The position numbers and the translations under genes were made by a program. Under the pieces are notes generated by a model. It saw only the letters and a program-made list of their open reading frames with translations. It was not told the origin of the DNA and did no database searches. Shown here piece by piece: positions 35,306-45,400 of a stretch of 64,000 nt of DNA. This stretch comes from an uncultured Alphaproteobacteria bacterium (GTDB taxonomy: Bacteria; Pseudomonadota; Alphaproteobacteria; RF32; CAG-239): positions 31,321 to 95,320 of the forward strand of contig CASFSV010000017.1 of the NCBI GenBank assembly GCA_949297415.1, given 5' to 3'. Position 1 is the stretch's first letter. Each line of letters begins with the position of its first letter.

Positions 35306-36316
35306 ATGAGTGATGAAAATGAAATTTTTGTTGATGACGGTTTGGATATTTCTGATGCACAACGTCAAGAAGTACAGGAAGGTTTGTCTTCACTCAAAAC
35401 TTGGTTAACCCGCAGACGTGAGGTTTCTAAAAATGCCGACGGCGAACCTGATTATCAGCAGGCTCTTGATAATCTTGATAAAACGAAAGTCTTTGTGACC
35501 GAAAAAGGTGTTGATCGGTTGATTGACGCAGTTGAAAATGGTGAACTCCACTTAACCGATAAATTTGTGCAAGCTTTGGGCGGAAAAGATAAAGCTATGG
35601 CACATCTCCATAAATTAAGCGCTGAAAAAGGAGATAATAATATCGCTTTTAATACGCTCGGCATCATTAAAGAACCGACGGTTTTTCTTAATCTTAAAAA
35701 TTATGAGCAAAATAAAGGACATCTTGAATTGCGCTCTATATCCAGTTTGGTTACGCACGAAGCAACCCACGCTTTAGGACTTAAATTTAGTGAAAATATG
35801 GCTAATGTCATTGTTGGTAAAGAGGTTAACGATGGCGTAGAGTACAGCAAATATCGGGACAGCGGCAAAGAAGTTTATGCACGCGTTATGCAACTTCGCC
35901 ATGACCTGAAGCTTAGCCCAGAACAGGAATTTACTTTAGATGATGTTACGAAAATGCGGCAGGATTGTATGGAAAAACGCCAAAACTATCAGAAAGTTGA
36001 CGGAAAAGCCGCTCCCGAAAATCTTGATACAATGCTGTTTGAACACTATTCCGATGAGCAAATTCAATATCTGCTTAACGCAACTTCCGAAATCTTACCG
36101 CAACAAGATAATTCTATGGATCGTTATCAGTTAGCTGATGCCATGAAAAAGGATTTTGCGGCTTCACAAGCAGAGCTGCGTGTTAAATCGCAACTCTATA
36201 AAAACGATGCTAACCAGATACTTGTCGCGGATAATCAAAATAAAAACGCTCCTAAAGTCAATAATCTGTCACAAACCATTTTGCAACAAAAACTTCAAGA
36301 GCGTTATTATTCCTAA
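35306..36316 (+). CDS. Putative zinc metallopeptidase (HEXXH), 336 aa
   Basis: Residues 151-155 read HEATH inside SLVTHEATHALGLKFSE, the classic HEXXH zinc and catalytic motif followed by a small-residue turn. A possible third ligand is E189 in GKEVYARVMQLR, 34 residues later, a gluzincin-like spacing. No signal peptide or membrane helix is present, so the protein is cytosolic or exported by a dedicated system. The flanks are hydrophilic, with an acidic N-terminus (MSDENEIFVDDGLDIS). GCGGAGG precedes the ATG. I do not recognise a named family; metallopeptidase activity is inferred from the motif. Confidence 0.65.
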   Translation: MSDENEIFVDDGLDISDAQRQEVQEGLSSLKTWLTRRREVSKNADGEPDYQQALDNLDKTKVFVTEKGVDRLIDAVENGELHLTDKFVQALGGKDKAMAHLHKLSAEKGDNNIAFNTLGIIKEPTVFLNLKNYEQNKGHLELRSISSLVTHEATHALGLKFSENMANVIVGKEVNDGVEYSKYRDSGKEVYARVMQLRHDLKLSPEQEFTLDDVTKMRQDCMEKRQNYQKVDGKAAPENLDTMLFEHYSDEQIQYLLNATSEILPQQDNSMDRYQLADAMKKDFAASQAELRVKSQLYKNDANQILVADNQNKNAPKVNNLSQTILQQKLQERYYS

Positions 36317-36323
36317 TCAATCT

Positions 36324-37223
36324 TTAATTCTGCGATTTTCTTTTCGGCTTTTGCTTAAAACTTCCGTCTGATTTCTTTTTGAAACTGTATGGCTCGTAAT
36401 TGGTACCTTTATTTTCTTTACGGCTGAATTTTACACTTTTTTGACGTGCGTATGCCTTACGTTCTTTGTCATTTTTGAGTGCGGAACTTTTGTCTTTTTT
36501 CACAAATTTCGGCTTTTTAACAATAACTTCCACGCCGTTTTCATAGAATATCGTCGTTTCTTTTGCTTCGGCGACTGTTTTTCCTTTCGGCATTTGGATT
36601 TTCTTTTTGCCAAACTTTTCATCGGCCTTCATTACGGTTGCAATAGATGGTGCCGCAGGATTTTTCTTCTTTTCTACAGAAAAACCAAACTTGCCGATTT
36701 TGCGTCCTAAAGTGTAATAAAATCCATGTGCATAAGCCAATAATCCGGCTTTTTCCAAATCTAGCGCACCGTTTTCATCTATATATTTATCATCCACATT
36801 GACTGCTACAACTTCTGCCAAAAACATATCATGAGTGCCAAAAGGGCGAACTTCCAATACTTTACATTCCATAGACACAGGGCATTCGGCGATTTGCGGT
36901 GCTTTGATTTTTGAGCAAGGTTCGGCTGTCAATCCGGTTAAGGCAAATTTATCCAAATCTCTACCCGATTTCACTCCTACCGTATCGGTCGCTTCCGCTA
37001 TCTTCCATGTCGGCAGATTTATGGTGAATTCTTTGTTTTGGCTGATTAACTCATGCGTATAGCGGCTTGGTCTTAATGATACATAAGTCAATACCGGATC
37101 TGAACAGATAATTCCCGTCCAGGCGGCGGTCATTACATTGGGGTGTTCCATATCTCCCGAGCCGATTAATGCCGGCGAAAGAGGGGATATCATTGTTCCC
37201 GGTTGCCATGTTTGCTTGCTCAT
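36324..37223 (-). CDS. Flavin reductase-like protein with Lys-rich tail, 299 aa
   Basis: Residues 1 to about 185 match the flavin reductase-like (FMN-binding split barrel) family: PLSPALIGSGD, NVMTAAWTGIICSDP, LRPSRYTHELISQNKEFTINLP, TVGVKSGRDLDKF and the YIDENGALDLEK region. Such enzymes bind FMN and reduce flavins or related substrates with NAD(P)H. The last 110 residues are very rich in Lys with Ser, Asn and Arg, unlike the family, and may bind nucleic acid or be an expansion. Its 3' end converges with the HEXXH gene, only seven bases apart. Confidence 0.85.
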   Translation of the reverse strand: MSKQTWQPGTMISPLSPALIGSGDMEHPNVMTAAWTGIICSDPVLTYVSLRPSRYTHELISQNKEFTINLPTWKIAEATDTVGVKSGRDLDKFALTGLTAEPCSKIKAPQIAECPVSMECKVLEVRPFGTHDMFLAEVVAVNVDDKYIDENGALDLEKAGLLAYAHGFYYTLGRKIGKFGFSVEKKKNPAAPSIATVMKADEKFGKKKIQMPKGKTVAEAKETTIFYENGVEVIVKKPKFVKKDKSSALKNDKERKAYARQKSVKFSRKENKGTNYEPYSFKKKSDGSFKQKPKRKSQN

Positions 37224-37337
37224 TTTATTTTCCTTCTCTTAGATTGTTTTATTGCCGCGGAGTATAGCAGATTGTTTATATTTGTAAAGAGGTGAAAATA
37301 AAAAATATGTGGTCTTTTGTATTGTCCCTGTTATCTT

Positions 37338-38132
37338 TTAGCGCGAGAAAATTTTGTTCCATAACTTTTGTTTGACTATTTTGTTAAAGAGATTGTTTTT
37401 CTTTTTTGGCGATGGTTCTTGGCTCATATTCTCTTGCGATGGCTGAGCTACATGTTCTCTTTCTTTTATTTCTGTCGTAGTTTCTTTTACTGTATTTTCT
37501 TGTGATTGTGATGCAGCTCGCACACTTTGTTCTATTTCTACATGAGCCTCTTGAGGCGTATTTTCTTGTGGTTGTTGGAGAGAGCGCAGGTATTCTTCTC
37601 TTTCTGCCAACATCTCTTTGCGAGCAGCTACGTGTCTTTGCAGCTCTATTTCAAGAGCTTCTTTTGTCTTGTAGTTTTGATATTCTCGATCATTCATTGC
37701 CGTAAATTTTGGCGTTAGGAATATTGTACTGTCAATATCATACGCGTTTAATATCCCCATATTATACTTAAAAACAACATCTTGGGGAAATCTTACCACA
37801 TCGTAATCTTGTGATAACTTTTCAAAATCTATGCGGGGACACGTTTGCTTATCATTTATCAGATAGGGCTCTATATTCTCTAAATTTTCATCGGCGATTA
37901 AGGTTTTTGCATCTTTATCAGGAACAATATGCCATTGCGTTTGGTAGCGCTCAGGATGAAAATCCTCTCTTTCACACCAACTTTGCCATGCACTCTTTCC
38001 ATTACTTTTATTTAATGGGGATGTCCATAGTCCGCCATCGGGTTTTGAATATTTGGTATTAGTTATTGGTTCAAAACAAGCCTTACTCGGTCGGTCTTCA
38101 CCATTATATATTAATTCTATATCTTCTGACAT
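37338..38132 (-). CDS. Hypothetical protein, 264 aa
   Basis: The N-terminal part contains KPDGGLWTSPLNKSNGKSAW followed by QSWCEREDF, a pattern I associate with uncharacterised proteins of phages and bacteria but cannot name. Residues about 165-185 form a Glu/Arg helix, and residues 190-245 hold three degenerate SQEN/PQEN repeats (PQENTPQEA, SQENTVKET, SQENMSQEP). The tail is basic (KKKNNLFNKIVKQKLWNKIFSR). AGGAGGAAC precedes the ATG on the minus strand. Soluble, function unknown. Confidence 0.65.
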   Translation of the reverse strand: MSEDIELIYNGEDRPSKACFEPITNTKYSKPDGGLWTSPLNKSNGKSAWQSWCEREDFHPERYQTQWHIVPDKDAKTLIADENLENIEPYLINDKQTCPRIDFEKLSQDYDVVRFPQDVVFKYNMGILNAYDIDSTIFLTPKFTAMNDREYQNYKTKEALEIELQRHVAARKEMLAEREEYLRSLQQPQENTPQEAHVEIEQSVRAASQSQENTVKETTTEIKEREHVAQPSQENMSQEPSPKKKNNLFNKIVKQKLWNKIFSR

Positions 38133-38182
38133 CAGTTCCTCCTATTGGCATTATTTTAGCACAAATTCCCTTACTTAGCAAT

Positions 38183-38215
38183 AGGAAAAGCGTTCCTTTG
38201 CAGAAACGCTTTCCT
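38183..38215 (-). terminator. Hairpin after pepA
   Basis: AGGAAAAGCGTT pairs with AACGCTTTCCT around a ten-base loop, 20 bases downstream of pepA on the minus strand. The T tract is poor, so termination is uncertain. Confidence 0.45.
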
Positions 38216-38233
38216 CTCTATCTTATGTTTTTT

Positions 38234-39715
38234 TTATTTTTTCTCTAAGTTTTGTAATAACTTGTTGATTAAGCGAACACCGAAACCACTTGCTCCCTTA
38301 GGATATAATGGTTTTGGTTTACCAAACATATCCATACCGGCAATATCCAAGTGTGCCCATGGAGTTTTGTTTGGCAAAAACTCTTCCAAAAAGCATGCGG
38401 CGGTAATAGAACCGGCGGCTCTGCCGTCTGATATATTCTTAACATCTGCCATGTCGGACTTAATCAATTTACGATAACCGTCCGTCATCGGGAAACGCCA
38501 TAATTCTTCACCGGATTGTTCGCCTGAGATACTCAATAATTCTGACAAACAATCATCATTGCTGAATAAGCCCGCCATTTCACTACCCAAGGCAACCACA
38601 ATCGCACCGGTTAATGTTGCCAAATCTACAATACGTTCCGGCTTATATTCTCTTTCAACATAAGTCAAGCAATCGCCCAGAACCAATCTTCCTTCCGCAT
38701 CCGTATTCAATATTTCAACGGTTTTACCCGATAGGGAGGTTACAATATCTCCGGGGCGGGTGGCTGTTCCGGACGGCATATTTTCTACCAACCCAACAAT
38801 ACCCACAATATTTAACTTCAATTTCTGCTGAGCAGCGGCTTTCAAACTGGATACAACCACAGCAGAGCCTGCCATGTCTTGTTTCATATCCCACATACCG
38901 GCTGCCGGTTTAATGGATATACCGCCCGAATCAAAGGTTACGCCTTTGCCGACCAACGCAATGTCATAGCCTTTTTTGCTCTTGTTGCCGTTATATTCCA
39001 AAATAGCCACATACGGACTGTTGACGGAACCTTGAGCTACGGACAATAACATATTGAAACCTTCTTTTTTCAATTGTTCTTTATCTTTTAAGATAACCTT
39101 TAAGCCCAAATGTTCCAAACGCTTGATGTCTTTCGCATAAACTTCCGGCGTTAACTCGTTGGACGGTTCATTGGTCAAATCGCGCGCATATCTGACGGCA
39201 TTGGCCAGAGCGGCGCTCTTTTCATAATCTTTTTTATCCAATTTGTCTTTGGCTACGAAATTTAATGTTTCCAATCTCGGAAATTCATCTGCTTTCTTCG
39301 TCGTGCGGTATTTATCAAAGCTATATGATGACAATTCCACACCTAAGCCCATATTAGAAGCGATGTCTTTGGCTTCAAAGTCAGTTTTCGGCAAGTGTCT
39401 TGCAAAAATTGTCGCAGATTTGTAGTTTTTTATCTGATTATACACTCTGCCACCTAAGGTTTGCAACATCACAGGTGTCGCTGTATTTGAAATTCGTAAC
39501 AAAACAACCACGTCTTTGCCATTATTTAGTATTAAGATGTCTTCTTTCTTTTCTCTACCTTCATCGGCTTTAGCGACTAAATCTTTCAGGCGATTAAAGG
39601 TTGAACGATCAATAATGCCGCCGGTAACGCCATAGTTTAAGGCTTCCTCTTTGGTTGCCAACAGAACTTTGACTTCGGTTTCTTTAGCCGAGCGGTTAAA
39701 TGTAATTTCTGTCAT
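38234..39715 (-). CDS. pepA: Leucyl aminopeptidase (M17)
   Basis: A cytoplasmic two-metal exopeptidase that removes N-terminal residues from peptides. The C-terminal catalytic domain shows the metal and active-site motifs: LVGKGVTFDSGGISIKPAA, MKQDMAGSA, and the family signature NTDAEGRLVLGD, then AHLDIAGM near the end. The N-terminal domain (1-160) is the usual regulatory or interaction part. The 493-residue length is normal. AAAGGAGA lies before the ATG. Confidence 0.95.
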   Translation of the reverse strand: MTEITFNRSAKETEVKVLLATKEEALNYGVTGGIIDRSTFNRLKDLVAKADEGREKKEDILILNNGKDVVVLLRISNTATPVMLQTLGGRVYNQIKNYKSATIFARHLPKTDFEAKDIASNMGLGVELSSYSFDKYRTTKKADEFPRLETLNFVAKDKLDKKDYEKSAALANAVRYARDLTNEPSNELTPEVYAKDIKRLEHLGLKVILKDKEQLKKEGFNMLLSVAQGSVNSPYVAILEYNGNKSKKGYDIALVGKGVTFDSGGISIKPAAGMWDMKQDMAGSAVVVSSLKAAAQQKLKLNIVGIVGLVENMPSGTATRPGDIVTSLSGKTVEILNTDAEGRLVLGDCLTYVEREYKPERIVDLATLTGAIVVALGSEMAGLFSNDDCLSELLSISGEQSGEELWRFPMTDGYRKLIKSDMADVKNISDGRAAGSITAACFLEEFLPNKTPWAHLDIAGMDMFGKPKPLYPKGASGFGVRLINKLLQNLEKK

Positions 39716-39860
39716 TGTTTTCTCCTTTGTTTAATCTCGGTTATTTTGCGTCTTTATTAGTGAATAAAGTCTTAAAATTATGGGCTTGACTTTGCTTTTT
39801 ATGGTGCTAATGTCTGAAAAATGTTGTTATCGCAGAGATTTTTTTATTTGTGAGGATATT

Positions 39861-40805
39861 ATGAGCGGAATTTTTAAGGCTGATGAGGCTAATATATGTC
39901 AGGCGGCGGAACTTATCAAGGGCGGTAAACTTGTCGCTTTTCCGACCGAAACGGTTTATGGCTTGGGGGCTAATGTGTATGACGCGCATGCCGTTGCCGG
40001 TATTTTTGCAGCTAAAGGTCGTCCTTCGTTTAATCCGCTGATTTCTCATATTGCAGAACCTTCCCAGCTTGCAGAATATGCCAGAGCTGATGAAAGAGCT
40101 TTGTTCTTAGCTAAAAAGTTTTGGCCGGGACCGCTAACCTTTGTTCTTCCGCGATTGGACGAAAATCCAGCGCTTGATTTGGTGTGCGCAGGGCTTAAGA
40201 CTATTACTGTTCGTTGTCCGAAACATCCGGTCGCTTTGGAACTTATCCGTCAATCAGGCGTGCCGATTGCCGCTCCTTCCGCTAATCGCTCACAGACTAT
40301 TTCTCCGACTACCGCAGAAGCTGTTTATGAGAGTTTGGGCGATAATGTCGATATGATTTTAGATGGCGGTGCTTGTGAAGTCGGTGTTGAATCGACTATT
40401 TTGGATTTGACCACGTCACAAGCTGTTTTGTTACGAGCAGGGGGCATTACAAAAGAAGAACTTGAAGAAGCGCTTAACGAGCCGGTGGCTATTTCTGACG
40501 GCAATCCTAATCGTCCGACTTCTCCGGGGCAACTCTTAAAACACTATGCACCGTCCAAAAAATTGCGTATCAACGCTACTGAACGTCAAGATGGTGAGCT
40601 TTTTATCGGGTTTGGTCCGGAATATCCATGGGCAGAGATGAATTTAAGCCCTAAAGGGGATTTGCGTGAAGCCGCTGCGCATCTGTTTGCTTATATGCGT
40701 GAGGCTGATAAAAATCCAAACTTCTCTCGTTTGGCTATGGCTCCCATTCCGTTTGAAGGTCTGGGACTTGCCATTAATGACCGTATTAAACGTGCGGCTC
40801 GCTAA
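39861..40805 (+). CDS. Threonylcarbamoyl-AMP synthase, Sua5 type
   Basis: Makes threonylcarbamoyl-AMP from threonine, bicarbonate and ATP for t6A modification of tRNAs that read ANN codons. The YrdC domain shows KGGKLVAFPTETVYGLGANV, KGRPSFNPL, WPGPLTFVL, and APSANRSQTISPTTAEAV. The C-terminal Sua5 domain follows the linker PTSPGQLLKHYAPSKKLRI, which marks this as Sua5 rather than TsaC. The frame opens at 39780; the ATG at 39861 is chosen because of GTGAGGAT just upstream and normal family length (314 residues). Confidence 0.93.
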   Translation: MSGIFKADEANICQAAELIKGGKLVAFPTETVYGLGANVYDAHAVAGIFAAKGRPSFNPLISHIAEPSQLAEYARADERALFLAKKFWPGPLTFVLPRLDENPALDLVCAGLKTITVRCPKHPVALELIRQSGVPIAAPSANRSQTISPTTAEAVYESLGDNVDMILDGGACEVGVESTILDLTTSQAVLLRAGGITKEELEEALNEPVAISDGNPNRPTSPGQLLKHYAPSKKLRINATERQDGELFIGFGPEYPWAEMNLSPKGDLREAAAHLFAYMREADKNPNFSRLAMAPIPFEGLGLAINDRIKRAAR

Positions 40806-40835
40806 TACATCTTCACTTTTCGATATAAAAAAAAT

Positions 40836-40867
40836 AAAGCACTTCTTTTTTCTTGAAGTGCTTTTTT
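40836..40867. terminator. Bidirectional terminator
   Basis: AAAGCACTTC (40836-40845) pairs perfectly with GAAGTGCTTT (40855-40864), between converging genes. Confidence 0.88.
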
Positions 40868-40884
40868 GAGAGATTGTGTTAAAT

Positions 40885-41289
40885 CTAACCTTTTACTTGA
40901 ATATTCTCTTTTATTTTGTTGATTTTATTTTCTATTCTGGCTTTGCCTTTTTCTTTCATATCGTTGAACTCCTGAACCAAAGAACCGCGATATTCTACCG
41001 CCCAAGCAACCATCGAATCAATCACCGGTTTTAAATTGTACCCGAGATTAGTCAACGTATAATCTACTCGCGGCGGAATTTGCGCGTATACTTTCCGCTT
41101 TAAGATACCGTTTTCTTCTAACATACGCAAATTTGAGGTAAGAACCTTTTGCGTAATATTACCTAAGTCCTTTTTTAATTCGCCGAAGCGTTTCGTCCCG
41201 TCCATCAAACTTTCTATAATTTGTACTTTCCAACGGTCGCCAAGCATCTTTATTGTGGTTTCTGCAAGACTTAGAGATACTTCATTCAT
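40885..41289 (-). CDS. HxlR-family transcriptional regulator
   Basis: A 134-residue winged-helix DNA-binding protein. HxlR hallmarks are visible: MLGDRWKVQIIESLMDGTKRFGELKKDLGNITQKVLTSNLRMLEENGIL as the helix-turn-helix (spread over about residues 14-62), the wing RKVYAQIPPRVDYTLTNLG and a C-terminal dimer helix. The N-terminal Cys used for redox sensing in some members is absent. Targets are unknown; no obvious partner gene is divergent from it except the pilin-like genes to its right. Confidence 0.9.
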   Translation of the reverse strand: MNEVSLSLAETTIKMLGDRWKVQIIESLMDGTKRFGELKKDLGNITQKVLTSNLRMLEENGILKRKVYAQIPPRVDYTLTNLGYNLKPVIDSMVAWAVEYRGSLVQEFNDMKEKGKARIENKINKIKENIQVKG

Positions 41290-41320
41290 TTCTTATGGCT
41301 CCTTTTTTCTGTTCTCTTTT

Positions 41321-41349
41321 AATCTATTAACTCAGCCTTTCTTTGACAA
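41321..41349 (-). promoter_or_regulatory. Promoter of the HxlR gene
   Basis: Minus strand TTGTCA (41349-41344) and TAGATT (41326-41321), 17 bases apart. Confidence 0.55.
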
Positions 41350-41437
41350 GGTATTTTTGTAAATAATGCAATGTTTTTTACTTTAATATATTATTGTGAC
41401 AATTTTGTTACAAATAGGGGAAAACGTTGCTTTTTTG

Positions 41438-41466
41438 TTGATTTTTTCGAAAAAATATGGTATGCT
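41438..41466 (+). promoter_or_regulatory. Promoter of the pilin-like operon
   Basis: TTGATT (41438-41443) and TATGCT (41461-41466) are 17 bases apart, 36 bases before the first start codon. Confidence 0.7.
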
Positions 41467-41501
41467 CTTAGCATATACGTATATATGGTGGAGCTTATTT
41501 T

Positions 41502-42410
41502 ATGTATTTATTGATGTTACTTGCGACGTTTATGGCGTCTCTTTACGGATATAATCTTTCCGCACGCCCCGATTATGATCGTGATATGGCGCGGAAAAAA
41601 GCTGCCGCCGTTATTTATAAATTTATTATCCACCATAACACTCTTAAAAAAGTCGGTATTGATATCAATCTTGGCGTTTATGAAGCTGAAGGTATTGATT
41701 GGGTTTTACCTAATGATCTGTTTTATACCGATTTTGATGATTCTTCTGCTCAAGATAACGAAGATATTCATACTTTCTTAGCTAGTGGCGGCGATAAAAA
41801 AATGATTTACCTTCGTGCTCACGATAAAAAAGGTTCCTTAAATCCCGGAGGACGTGACTATCTAAATGTCGGAAGACAAATGTATGACGGTTCCGAAATG
41901 GCTTCAAAAATTCTTTGCTTGGATAAACAAATGAACGAACCTGATAGCAAAAATTGTACGCCGGCTACAGATGCAGATGGAAATATTACCGGTACTTGTT
42001 GCGATTTGGCTAAAGGCGGAAGATTTCTCGTTTCTTATAAAAAACTTGATGCACGTTGGATTAACCGTGTTAATGGTGATGTTAGTCTTGATTTCATTAG
42101 CGCCCTTAATAAAAAACAATACTATGAACGTTTGGGCGTTATTCATTGGGGGAAGGGCACCGAATCAAATAAAGATGGGTGGATCTTTAAAGGTAAAATA
42201 AATTTTATTCCGGTTTTTGCCGATGATATGGAAAAATGGGATCAGGAACACGCTGACGCAGGACGTGATTCTTACCCCGTTGAACGTAGAAATCGCTCAT
42301 ATTGGGAAATGCCTACTTGGATCTTTGATGAACATTTCTTCAAAGACAAAGAAGGTAATGATTTGTGCAGTAAGCAACAACCTTGTATATTTAAAATTGA
42401 GAGTTTTTAA
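41502..42410 (+). CDS. Pilin-operon membrane-anchored protein, 302 aa
   Basis: A hydrophobic N-terminal helix (1-18) runs into a long charged helix (RPDYDRDMARKKAAAVIYKF), the lollipop shape of pilin-like proteins, but there is no Gly-x4-Glu prepilin site. The globular part of about 250 residues contains five Cys, including CTPATDADGNITGTCC, and two more near the C-terminus. It starts at the promoter and is followed after 14 bases by the giant prepilin gene, so it is probably a partner or assembly factor of that protein. A GGTGGAG lies upstream of the ATG. Confidence 0.6.
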   Translation: MYLLMLLATFMASLYGYNLSARPDYDRDMARKKAAAVIYKFIIHHNTLKKVGIDINLGVYEAEGIDWVLPNDLFYTDFDDSSAQDNEDIHTFLASGGDKKMIYLRAHDKKGSLNPGGRDYLNVGRQMYDGSEMASKILCLDKQMNEPDSKNCTPATDADGNITGTCCDLAKGGRFLVSYKKLDARWINRVNGDVSLDFISALNKKQYYERLGVIHWGKGTESNKDGWIFKGKINFIPVFADDMEKWDQEHADAGRDSYPVERRNRSYWEMPTWIFDEHFFKDKEGNDLCSKQQPCIFKIESF

Positions 42411-42424
42411 AAGGAGGCTAAATT

Positions 42425-45400
42425 ATGAGTAAATTATTTAATAAGTCAGAACAGCGCGGTACGCTTCTTGTTGAAGCGCTCGCTATGCTGGGACTGATTG
42501 CCATGGTTACGCCAACCCTTTATAAAAAATCTGCCGAACGTTTGCAGGAAATACAAGATATTAACTCGGCTTCGCAGGCGCGTACTATGGGTAATGTGAT
42601 CGATGCTTTTATTAGGCAGAATTTTGCCGGATTGATGAGTTCCGCAGCTTTTACTGATAATAGTACTTTGGTTATTGAATTTGAAGATGAGCAACCGGGG
42701 AATAATGTCTTCCACGTCGGATACTCTAGCTATCTCCCGTATGGCTATAAACCTAATGAAATTCGCGGTTATGATATGCCTAAAGTTTATGTTCACCGTG
42801 ATAACAGTACTTTGGTTTCATATGTCCTTTATCCGAAAATAGTTGATCTGGGTGCTAAACGTGCAGCTCGTTTGGCTTCTCTTGTTGGAGCTAACGGTGG
42901 TGTTATTACTGAGTTGAAAGAAGCTAAAGGTACCGGTGGCGCTTGGTTCTTGGACAGTACTATGGTTGATGATTTGGAGTTTGATTCTTCTGCTTTGACG
43001 GAAAACTCTCTTATCGTGACTTCTAATGAACCGGTTTCCATGAGTTATGACGATAGTATGAAATATTTGTATCGTGTACCACCGGATAACTATGATGATC
43101 CGGCAGAGTATTATCATAATACAATGGTGACTGACCTGTATCTTGGCGGACACGCTTCTCCGGGTGACGATCAGCCGCGTTCTGACTATTACTATTCTAT
43201 CTTTAACGTTAAAAAATTAACTATGAATACTGACTGTAATCGTGCGTTTATCGGTGAAGATATTTCTTCCGGTATTACGGCTTGCGACCCTAATGTTGCT
43301 GACTTGTATATCGGTAAACCTTTCAGCAAAACTTTAGTTGATTCTCCTTATGATCAAAAATTGGAAGCTAATAACGGTGCGGCTTGGATATATGGTAATT
43401 TGGCGGCCTTAAGTGAAAGCTTCCAGTTATTCCGCGAAGAAACGCTTTATGACGGTAATGTTAAAGATACTTTAGGGTATAACGCTGATATGGATCGTAC
43501 TGCCGATGGTTGGGATGTTTTACAGTTCGCTCGTATGAACAGTTCCGGTACAGGCGATGAGGAAGTTATCGTATTTCGTGCAGAAAATAAAGAAAACGCC
43601 GAACGCGTTTCTATGATGGATGAATTTGTTCAAGTTAGACGCAGAGAAGATTCTTCTGATATTGTGGACTTTTTAGTCGGATCTTCGGGTGTAAGTAATC
43701 TCGGTACGTTAATTCAAGCTTTCTCTAATAATAATTTTAATGAAGTTCATATTAACCAAGCGTCTAACTCTTCTGAAACTACAATTAATAGGCGAGGTGG
43801 TACCGTCTTTATTAATGGTGGTTCTACTACTGCTGATAATATGGTTACTTATATCAACGATATGGGCGGAAACCTGTATGCCGGTCATAATGCAGGGTGG
43901 ATGATGGCTCAGGGTGCCGATAATAGTTCAAGAATTCACTTGCTTGGTAATGTTAAAACCGTTAACAGCTCCGCAGCCGATAGTCGTATCTTTACGGTTG
44001 GACATGATGTTAATAATGAAAACGGAGTTATCGGAAATGCTTATAACTCTAACCACATGATTTATGCCGATACCGATAAAGTTTCTTTACGTGGTGGTGC
44101 TATTCGTGTATATAGTGGGTTAGGTTATAGTGATGAGGGTATGGAGTCTGGTCCGGTTGCTTTCCTACCAACTCATAATAATGCTATTAAAAATGACTAT
44201 GCTGATTTAACTACCCCTTCTGCTCATTTGACGACTATAGCTTCTAAATATACAGATATTATCGGTAGAACTTATATGGGTAATAAAAATATGAGTTCTA
44301 CTGCTTCTAATGAAGGTACGTATACTCGTAATGAATTTACTTTGGGTGTTGCCGGTTCGGCTTGGGTTGATGAATTGTTATGGGCTCGTAAAGCTTGGTT
44401 GAAACAAGCCGGTATGCAAGAACTTCACGCCGGTTTCGAATCTTATTCACAATTTGTCAGCGCTCCGCAAACGGCTTGGTTAAATGCTTATGACGATATG
44501 GTCGTTATTCGTAATATGACTAAAGGCGGTACTAATGATAAACGCGGAGAAATGAATACCGGTAAAAACGATTTGATGTTTATGGCTGATTCTACCAAAG
44601 TTTTAATTAACGATACCGATGGTGCTTGGGCTGCCTTTGAAGATGGTAGTTCTCGTATCGGGGCTGGTGATCCTAATACCGGTGCTCTCAAAAACTATTT
44701 CTTGGCTGATACCGTCGGTGGTGACGGTTCGGCAAACGTCGTCGGTTCTACTTTGGTTAACCTCTATACTATCAATGATAAGACTTCCAGCGTGGTTGAT
44801 GTGCAACGTGAAGCTATGCGATTTGCCGGGCATTGGACTTCTTCTTACGCAAACAGAATTGACGCTAAAACCGGTACTTTTACCATTAAAACAAAAGACG
44901 TAAGCTCTACTGATGAAGACGAAGGGGCTCAATTCTATGCCGATGCAGATAAAATCAGAACAAGATGGGTTGATTTTCAAGTAGAAGATGATTCCAGTCT
45001 GGCTCGCTTTAAAGTTGCTCCTAATATGGATCCAGAAAGCTTGACGACAGAAGCTAATGTTCAAGTTAACGGTTCTTTCCACGTAACAGGTAATGAAGTT
45101 ATACATATTGCTTCTAACTCGTCTAATGCCGTCGGAACAACCGATAATGATCATGCAATGTTTGAAATTGATCCTGAGTATATCCAAGTATGGGCTAAGG
45201 ATTCCGACGGTAACTATGCCGCAGGAGGATCTTCTGCCGGCGGATATTACGCTATGTTGAAAATCAATCCGACTGATGTGAGAGGCGGTTCCAGCGATAT
45301 TGATGATACACGCGAAGCTTCTATCTATATCCGTAAAGGGGCTATTGAGTTAGAAGAAAGTTACAGTAGCGGAGGGTCTTCTTCTACTTATGCTGCAGAT

